Below are positions 43,892 through 48,176 of a stretch of 48,176 nt of DNA, in pieces (position 1 is the first letter of the stretch; every line of letters starts with the position of its first letter). Location: the NCBI GenBank assembly GCA_964371655.1, contig CAYJOD010000047.1:1-48176 (forward strand), in the 5' to 3' direction. A program made the translations under genes and the position numbers. The DNA comes from CAZGSN01 sp964371655. Its GTDB lineage: Bacteria > Desulfobacterota > Binatia > HRBIN30. Below the pieces are notes generated by a model. It ran no database searches. It was not told the DNA's origin and was given only the letters and a program-made list of their open reading frames with translations.

Positions 43892-44087
43892 AATCGAAGC
43901 GACCGCCAAGGCCGCGAACAGTTTCGCAGAACCGACGCGGTCTGACGCCCGCGACCTATAAGCAGCAGACTTGGGCGAGGCGTGTATCTGCCCGTTGAAA
44001 ACTCACCCAACGACCGCGCGCTCACGTACGCAGCGGGACTATCCACACCGAGCGCGCGCGGCATCGCATGCCGCGTGCATTGCAAAA

Positions 44088-45266
44088 TTACGGGCCGGTA
44101 CGTACGGCGCGGGCGTGGTAGTCAGTGTCCTTCGTGTCATGGCCCACGTCACCCCAGCTGAAGTCCACGAACCACGCGTTCCCCGCGTTGAGCGCAGTCG
44201 TCGTCGACGACCAGTGCCTGTCATCGGCGGCGGTGCAACTACACGTCGTAACCGTGCACGAGCCGGTGCAGCTGGTGTCGAAGACCGCATTCACCTCCGG
44301 GCTGCTCGGGTCCGCGTAGTCCACGATGCTTTGCAGCTCCTCCCGTGTCGGCAGCCGCCAGTCCGTGTGACTCGCGAAACCGGGACTCGTGTTCAGCTGT
44401 ACCAGAAAGACGGTGAATGCCGTGCCGGGCGGGCCGAGAGGGTTATCAAAACTAAACGTGTAGAGGTTGTCGGCGTCGTGCGGGTCCGGACAGGTTGCCA
44501 CGTCGGGACAGACGACCGGCACGGCGTCGAAATCTGCCTTCTTTTCCCACATCAGACCGGTCTGATTGTCGGTGACTGTGCCGTCGGAATTGTCCGCGAA
44601 CCGCGGCGTATAGCAGCCGCTTTCATTGAACACGCAGCCAGCGCTACAGGTCAACGTCCCAAAGTCGAAGCCGCGCCCGACGCAGTCTTGCCCATTTAGA
44701 TTGTCCTGGTCGCACTGCTCGCCCGCATCGATCGTCCCATTCCCGCATACCACCGGGTTGCAGCCGCTGGTATTCAGTTCGCAATTAACGGTGCATGCCA
44801 GTGTGCCGCTGGCGAAACCAAAGTCGGTACAGCTCTTCCCACCCAAGTCGCTGCCGTCGCAGGACTCGCTACCGTCCTTGACCGTGTTGCCGCACCAGAC
44901 CAAGCCCGACCCGGCCAGACCCGTCTTGATATTACTGCTGTGCGCGTCGATGACCGTCTTGAACTGGGTACCTAGCAACGGGGAGTCCGGGCACGATGCT
45001 CCCTTGTCCGCCGCCGCCATCTCCAGCTTCATCCACGTAGCGGCGAACTTCGCCTCGCATTTGTCGATGTTCTCACCGTACTTGACCGCATCAGCGGTCG
45101 CCACCAATTTCGCCTCGGCGTTCTGCCGGCAGACGGCGTACTTGCCCGCCACCTTATTTTTCCCGGACTGGCACTTCTGCTCCGGTGTCGCTGTCGCTCT
45201 TGCAATGCCGCTACACATCAACGCCAGAGCCACCGTCACTCCGATAACAAGGATTTTCTTGGGCAT
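44088..45266 (-). CDS. Secreted Cys-rich protein with C-terminal DUF1566 (Lcl-like) domain
   Basis: A 392-residue exported protein. The signal peptide is about residues 1-25 (KKILVIGVTVALALMCSGIARA). Residues 26-120 form a Cys-containing helical region. Two tandem Cys-rich repeats follow, each CGN...G-x-E-x-CD...L-x-G-x-x-C...GF-x-x-G-x-L-x-C-x-x-x-C...GC, a type common in myxobacterial and related surface proteins. The C-terminal part is DUF1566, with DGTVTDNQTGLMWEKK and HTDWRLPTREELQSIVDYA. Such proteins are extracellular or outer-membrane and may bind glycans. GAGGA lies 7 nt before the ATG. It has a long, structured-looking leader on its 5' side. Confidence 0.85.
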   Translation of the reverse strand: MPKKILVIGVTVALALMCSGIARATATPEQKCQSGKNKVAGKYAVCRQNAEAKLVATADAVKYGENIDKCEAKFAATWMKLEMAAADKGASCPDSPLLGTQFKTVIDAHSSNIKTGLAGSGLVWCGNTVKDGSESCDGSDLGGKSCTDFGFASGTLACTVNCELNTSGCNPVVCGNGTIDAGEQCDQDNLNGQDCVGRGFDFGTLTCSAGCVFNESGCYTPRFADNSDGTVTDNQTGLMWEKKADFDAVPVVCPDVATCPDPHDADNLYTFSFDNPLGPPGTAFTVFLVQLNTSPGFASHTDWRLPTREELQSIVDYADPSSPEVNAVFDTSCTGSCTVTTCSCTAADDRHWSSTTTALNAGNAWFVDFSWGDVGHDTKDTDYHARAVRTGP

Positions 45267-45317
45267 GCAGTTGTCCTCTCTCTCGTCCCTTGTCACGTCT
45301 TCCCGCCACGGCGTCAA

Positions 45318-45440
45318 TGAGGATAGTCACCCCTTGTCATGTCGAAAGGCAGGTCGCAGCTCCGGTCTGCAAGACATAACCGGTTGATCACCGGCTGACG
45401 TCACCTTTTCGGAGGTCGACACTAGAAACCGCCAGGGCAA
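45318..45440 (-). promoter_or_regulatory. Structured leader candidate upstream of the Cys-rich protein gene
   Basis: On the minus strand this stretch has CCGGT-GATCA-ACCGG, GTCT-TGC-AGAC and ACCTCCGAAAAGGT hairpins close together, with GACGTCAGCC between. The arrangement faintly recalls a GEMM-type riboswitch core, but the hallmark GGCAAACC and GACGCAAAGCC blocks are not there. It is listed as a structured region only. The remaining intergenic sequence to 45608 shows no gene. Confidence 0.25.
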
Positions 45441-45608
45441 CGGTGGCGGTTGCGAGGGCTGCTGCCACCGCTTGACGGCCTGAGACCGCCCTATCGAAAC
45501 GAGGCGCGGCGGCAGGAGCAAGAGTCGCCTGTAGGGCCACACCGGGGAGTCGGGATTACGGCCAATGCCCATCAACGGTGGACATGCCGCCGGTGGTTGG
45601 GGCTGCGG

Positions 45609-47213
45609 CTAAGCCGCTTGGCTCTCGTTCCGCGAGCGCTCGGCGCGCTCTTCCTGCATCACACGTTCGAGGGCGGATTCGGGAACTTGCGTCAGCTTCG
45701 CGGCTGCGTCCTTGAGCGACGGATGCTCGATAGCGCGCGAGAGGGTCTCGTTGCGTGTCGGCCCGCTCTTGTTGCCGAGAAACGGTTTGATGATGAGGTA
45801 GACGACGTCGCGCAGCTTCATGAAGCGTGTGAACCGCCGCAGCAGACGCGCGGTTTGCCACGGGTAGTGGCGGATCTTGTAGAGGAAGAGACGCCGCAAG
45901 CCGGCGGAGCGCTCGGTGTTGATCACTTCGCCCGGCAGACAGGTAGGGTCAATCTCCGAGCATTTGAAATACTTGAACCAGTCGTCGACATCGTTCACCA
46001 AGCCGCGCTGCAGGTACTCGTGCCACAGCGGTGTGCCACGATAGACACACAAGCGGTTGAAGGCGAAGGTGTCGAGGCGCAGCTTCGAGGCGAATTCAAA
46101 GGTGGCCCGCAGATCCTCGGCGGTTTCACCGGGCGTGCCGACGACGAAGAAGCCGTGGACGATCTCGATGCCCGCGCGCTTGGCGTTGGTCACCGCCGTC
46201 TCGACTTCCGCGAGCGTCTGTTCCTTCTTGAGGCGATCGAGAACCGCTTGGCTACCGCTCTCGACGCCGAACATCACCGTTCGGCAATGCGCCTTCGCCA
46301 TCGCCGGGAACAGGTGCTGGGCCGTCGAATCGACGCGCCCCTCGCAACCCCACTCGATGGTTACGCCGGCATCGTTGATGCCGCTGCAGATGGCCTCGAT
46401 GCGCTTGGGCTGGAGCAGGAAGTGATCGTCCACGAAGTAGACGGCGCCGTAACCCAGTTCCTGTAGGTGCTTGAACTCGTCGATGACGTGCTGCGGACTA
46501 CGCGAACGCCACTTGCCTTCATTGAAGATCGGAATGTCGCAGAAGACGCATGGCCACGGGCAGCCGCGAGACGTCTGCATGGTGGTGAAGCGCTCCATGG
46601 AGAGTACCGCCGGAACGTCGAGAGGCATCGATTCGACGAAATCGAGCTTCAAGCTCTCGCGATCGGGGAATGGCCACTGGTCGAGGTTGCGCTCCAAGGG
46701 TCGGTCGGGATTGTGAACGACGCGCCCGTCCTTCGCCCAGGTCAGACCCGCCACAGCGCTGGGATCGTCCAAGCTCTGGAGCAGGTCGAGCACGAGTTGC
46801 TCGCCATCGCCGCGGCACACGAAGTCGACTTCGGGGCACTGCGCCTTGATCAGCTGCGCGTTGAGCGTCGCGAACACCCCGCCGAAGGCCAGCGGGGTAT
46901 GCGGGTTGGCGGCACGGATTTCTCGCGCCAGCATCTTTGCGTATGGGTAGCTCGTCGTGCTCAGGAAGCTGAGGCCAACGAGATCCGGCTGCTTTTCGCG
47001 GATGGTATCGATGATCAGGTCGTTGGGCGTTTCCGGATTCGCCTGGTCGAACATCAGGCATTCATGACCGTGTTGTTTGAGCACGGCCGACAGCGACATG
47101 ATGCCAATCGGCGGGAATCCCATGACGCGGATGTTGCCGTTGCTGGCACGCGTCGCCGCCGGGAGAGCGTAGAATTGTGGATCGCGAATGTGGACGAGAA
47201 TGACGCGCATCAT
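45609..47213 (-). CDS. B12-binding-domain radical SAM protein
   Basis: A 534-residue enzyme. About residues 1-150 are a cobalamin-binding-like Rossmann domain (PPIGIMSLSAVLKQHGHECLMFD; no DxHxxG). About residues 205-430 are a radical SAM barrel with Cys218-x3-Cys222-x2-Cys225 (SRGCPWPCVFCD) and the downstream VEWG, VMFGVESGS and HGFFVVGTPGET strands. The layout matches BchE/HpnP-like enzymes that methylate or rearrange lipids and cofactors. The C-terminal 100 residues are basic and helical. The first of two tandem Met codons overlaps the stop of the upstream zinc-binding gene (ATGA), so translation is coupled. Confidence 0.9.
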   Translation of the reverse strand: MMRVILVHIRDPQFYALPAATRASNGNIRVMGFPPIGIMSLSAVLKQHGHECLMFDQANPETPNDLIIDTIREKQPDLVGLSFLSTTSYPYAKMLAREIRAANPHTPLAFGGVFATLNAQLIKAQCPEVDFVCRGDGEQLVLDLLQSLDDPSAVAGLTWAKDGRVVHNPDRPLERNLDQWPFPDRESLKLDFVESMPLDVPAVLSMERFTTMQTSRGCPWPCVFCDIPIFNEGKWRSRSPQHVIDEFKHLQELGYGAVYFVDDHFLLQPKRIEAICSGINDAGVTIEWGCEGRVDSTAQHLFPAMAKAHCRTVMFGVESGSQAVLDRLKKEQTLAEVETAVTNAKRAGIEIVHGFFVVGTPGETAEDLRATFEFASKLRLDTFAFNRLCVYRGTPLWHEYLQRGLVNDVDDWFKYFKCSEIDPTCLPGEVINTERSAGLRRLFLYKIRHYPWQTARLLRRFTRFMKLRDVVYLIIKPFLGNKSGPTRNETLSRAIEHPSLKDAAAKLTQVPESALERVMQEERAERSRNESQAA

Positions 47214-47605
47214 CCCTCGGCGAGCTTCACGGCTTTCTTCGCGCGCTTTGGCTTTGCTGTCGCGACACGGGTACGGGCGGCGGCGCTCGGGCGCACGCAC
47301 TTGCAACGGCCACAGGCGCAAAGCGGCGCCTGACACTTCGCGCAGATCGGCAGATCAGGCGTCAGCGGCGCACCGCATCCCATTCCGTGGCAGCGCGGCC
47401 AGTGTTTTCCAACGTGTGCGTCGGGATGTTCGATGATCGGATCGACCTCACCTTCGGTCACGAACATGAGGCCCCGTTTACGTGAGCGCACCCGATAGGC
47501 AAGCGCGATGTTGGACCAGTTCTCCACCTTGGCATGCTCGCCGGTGGCACGAATCGTGAGCCAGCTCTCCGGACCGAATCTAACCGCCTTGACTTCCTTG
47601 CGCAT
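47210..47605 (-). CDS. Small Cys-rich zinc-binding hypothetical protein
   Basis: A 131-residue basic protein. The N-terminal 75 residues form a beta-rich region (RFGPESWLTIRATGEHAKVENW). It is followed by a metal-binding cluster RCHGMGC...ICAKCQAPLCACGRCKC (about 72-102) and a Lys/Ala-rich tail. The ATG at 47605 has AAGGAGG 6 nt upstream, which rules out the TTG two codons before. It is coupled by a 4-bp overlap to the radical SAM gene, so it may serve that enzyme, for example as a metal- or substrate-handling partner. The family is not recognised. Confidence 0.65.
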   Translation of the reverse strand: MRKEVKAVRFGPESWLTIRATGEHAKVENWSNIALAYRVRSRKRGLMFVTEGEVDPIIEHPDAHVGKHWPRCHGMGCGAPLTPDLPICAKCQAPLCACGRCKCVRPSAAARTRVATAKPKRAKKAVKLAEG

Positions 47606-47685
47606 ACGCAACCTCCTTCGTGAGGCGTCGTAACCGATCTGGTAACGCCCGTCTCACGTAGCGCCCAGGGGTTGGCCGAGGAGCG

Positions 47686-48105
47686 TTAGCTGCGGTTGCG
47701 CGGCGCGGCTCGACGGGGTGTGGAGGGTAATGGAATCGCCACGACTTGAACGTGGCCACCGCGTGTGGCGCTGCGGATGTCGAGACGCTGCAGCAGGTCT
47801 TCTAGTGCCGGCTTGTCGGTTTCGGCGACGCCGATAAAGAACGGGATGCTACTGCGATGGCGGGTACGCCGGCGCGAGAACGTCCGCAGGTGCTCGTGGC
47901 AGTGCTCGCTCTCGAGGTCGCTGCTCAGCACCGTTGCGGCATAAACGATTCGCCCGCGCACGGGGTTGACGCGAACGATCTCCGCGGCCGTCAAGCCGGG
48001 CGCGGGCTTGCGGGCGGATGAGTACCCGAGGCTGCTCAGATGGGCTTCCAGTTCACGGCGTAAGCGTGCCCTAACAGGAGCTTCACGCAAGCGAATCACC
48101 GGCAT
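47686..48105 (-). CDS. Hypothetical basic protein
   Basis: A 139-residue Arg-rich soluble protein. It begins with an amphipathic helix (IRLREAPVRARLRRELEAHLSSLG) and has an alpha/beta-looking middle (ITPV-like strands GRIVYAATVL, SIPFFIGVAE). A domain of similar plan is seen in some restriction-endonuclease-fold proteins, but I cannot identify catalytic residues. Ribosome-binding site weak. I do not recognise the family. Confidence 0.45.
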   Translation of the reverse strand: MPVIRLREAPVRARLRRELEAHLSSLGYSSARKPAPGLTAAEIVRVNPVRGRIVYAATVLSSDLESEHCHEHLRTFSRRRTRHRSSIPFFIGVAETDKPALEDLLQRLDIRSATRGGHVQVVAIPLPSTPRRAAPRNRS

Positions 48106-48176
48106 CCCTGGAATTTCAACTGAGGCAACCTCGGATTATCTCCTAAGACTCAGTGCTAGTAACGACGATTCCAGCC

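Noticed and set aside
45318..45440. Cyclic-di-GMP riboswitch as a firm call
   Set aside because: Both strands resemble parts of the GEMM core, but GGCAAACC, GACGCAAAGCC and the matching closing block are absent. It is kept only as a structured region.

Overview
This window reads as chromosomal DNA of a GC-rich, Gram-negative, free-living bacterium known from a draft or metagenome assembly. The peripheral-arm complex I genes, TonB-like protein, NnrS, eukaryote-like Ser/Thr kinase and Cys-rich 'CGNG' secreted protein fit the old deltaproteobacterial assemblage (Desulfobacterota, Binatota or Myxococcota). That placement is inferred from gene content only; no rRNA or tRNA is visible. Gaps between operons are full of palindromic repeats of several families, and a REP-type tyrosine transposase is present.

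Layout. (1) 519-6303: a lipid-type cluster with a patatin phospholipase, a KAS III-like enzyme, an acyltransferase, an atypical SDR and a CMD-family protein. (2) 6448-7096: a MntA/HepT toxin-antitoxin pair. (3) 7172-11763, minus strand: a very large Ser/Thr kinase with ATPase and TPR-like regions, translationally coupled to a zinc-ribbon methyltransferase. (4) 12229-19245: respiratory complex I genes for the hydrophilic arm only (nuoB, G, I, CD fused, EF fused) and a small unknown protein. (5) 19562-20557: a RAYT transposase, followed by an extremely GC-rich gene fragment. (6) 21374-26719: a visibly less GC-rich island with a four-gene operon encoding an NHL-like propeller protein, a TPR-histidine-kinase-like protein, a CobU-like P-loop protein and a receiver domain fused to a metallophosphoesterase. 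This is the best candidate here for an undescribed signalling or defence system. (7) 26755-28403: an IS91-type transposase remnant and an AbrB/VapC pair between two 38-bp direct repeats. (8) 28762-34450: an RRM protein, a TonB-like protein, a serine hydrolase, a TumA/TumE-like pair, a TPR protein and a CDF metal exporter. (9) 34574-40228, minus strand: a JAMM-DinG helicase fusion, a GAF histidine kinase and an NnrS-family protein. (10) 40526-48105: a nitronate monooxygenase, a YdjC/ChbG deacetylase, a membrane-anchored unknown, a secreted Cys-rich DUF1566 protein, a B12-binding radical SAM protein coupled to a zinc-binding protein, and a hypothetical protein.

The island genes overlap or nearly abut: 24 bp between the first two, 4-bp and 14-bp overlaps after that. 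They should be co-expressed, with the propeller as candidate sensor, the kinase-like protein as relay, the P-loop protein as a nucleotide-dependent accessory and the REC-phosphoesterase as output. The complex I block lacks nuoA, H and J-N, so the membrane arm must be encoded elsewhere. All functional calls rest on motifs read by eye; no database search was run.
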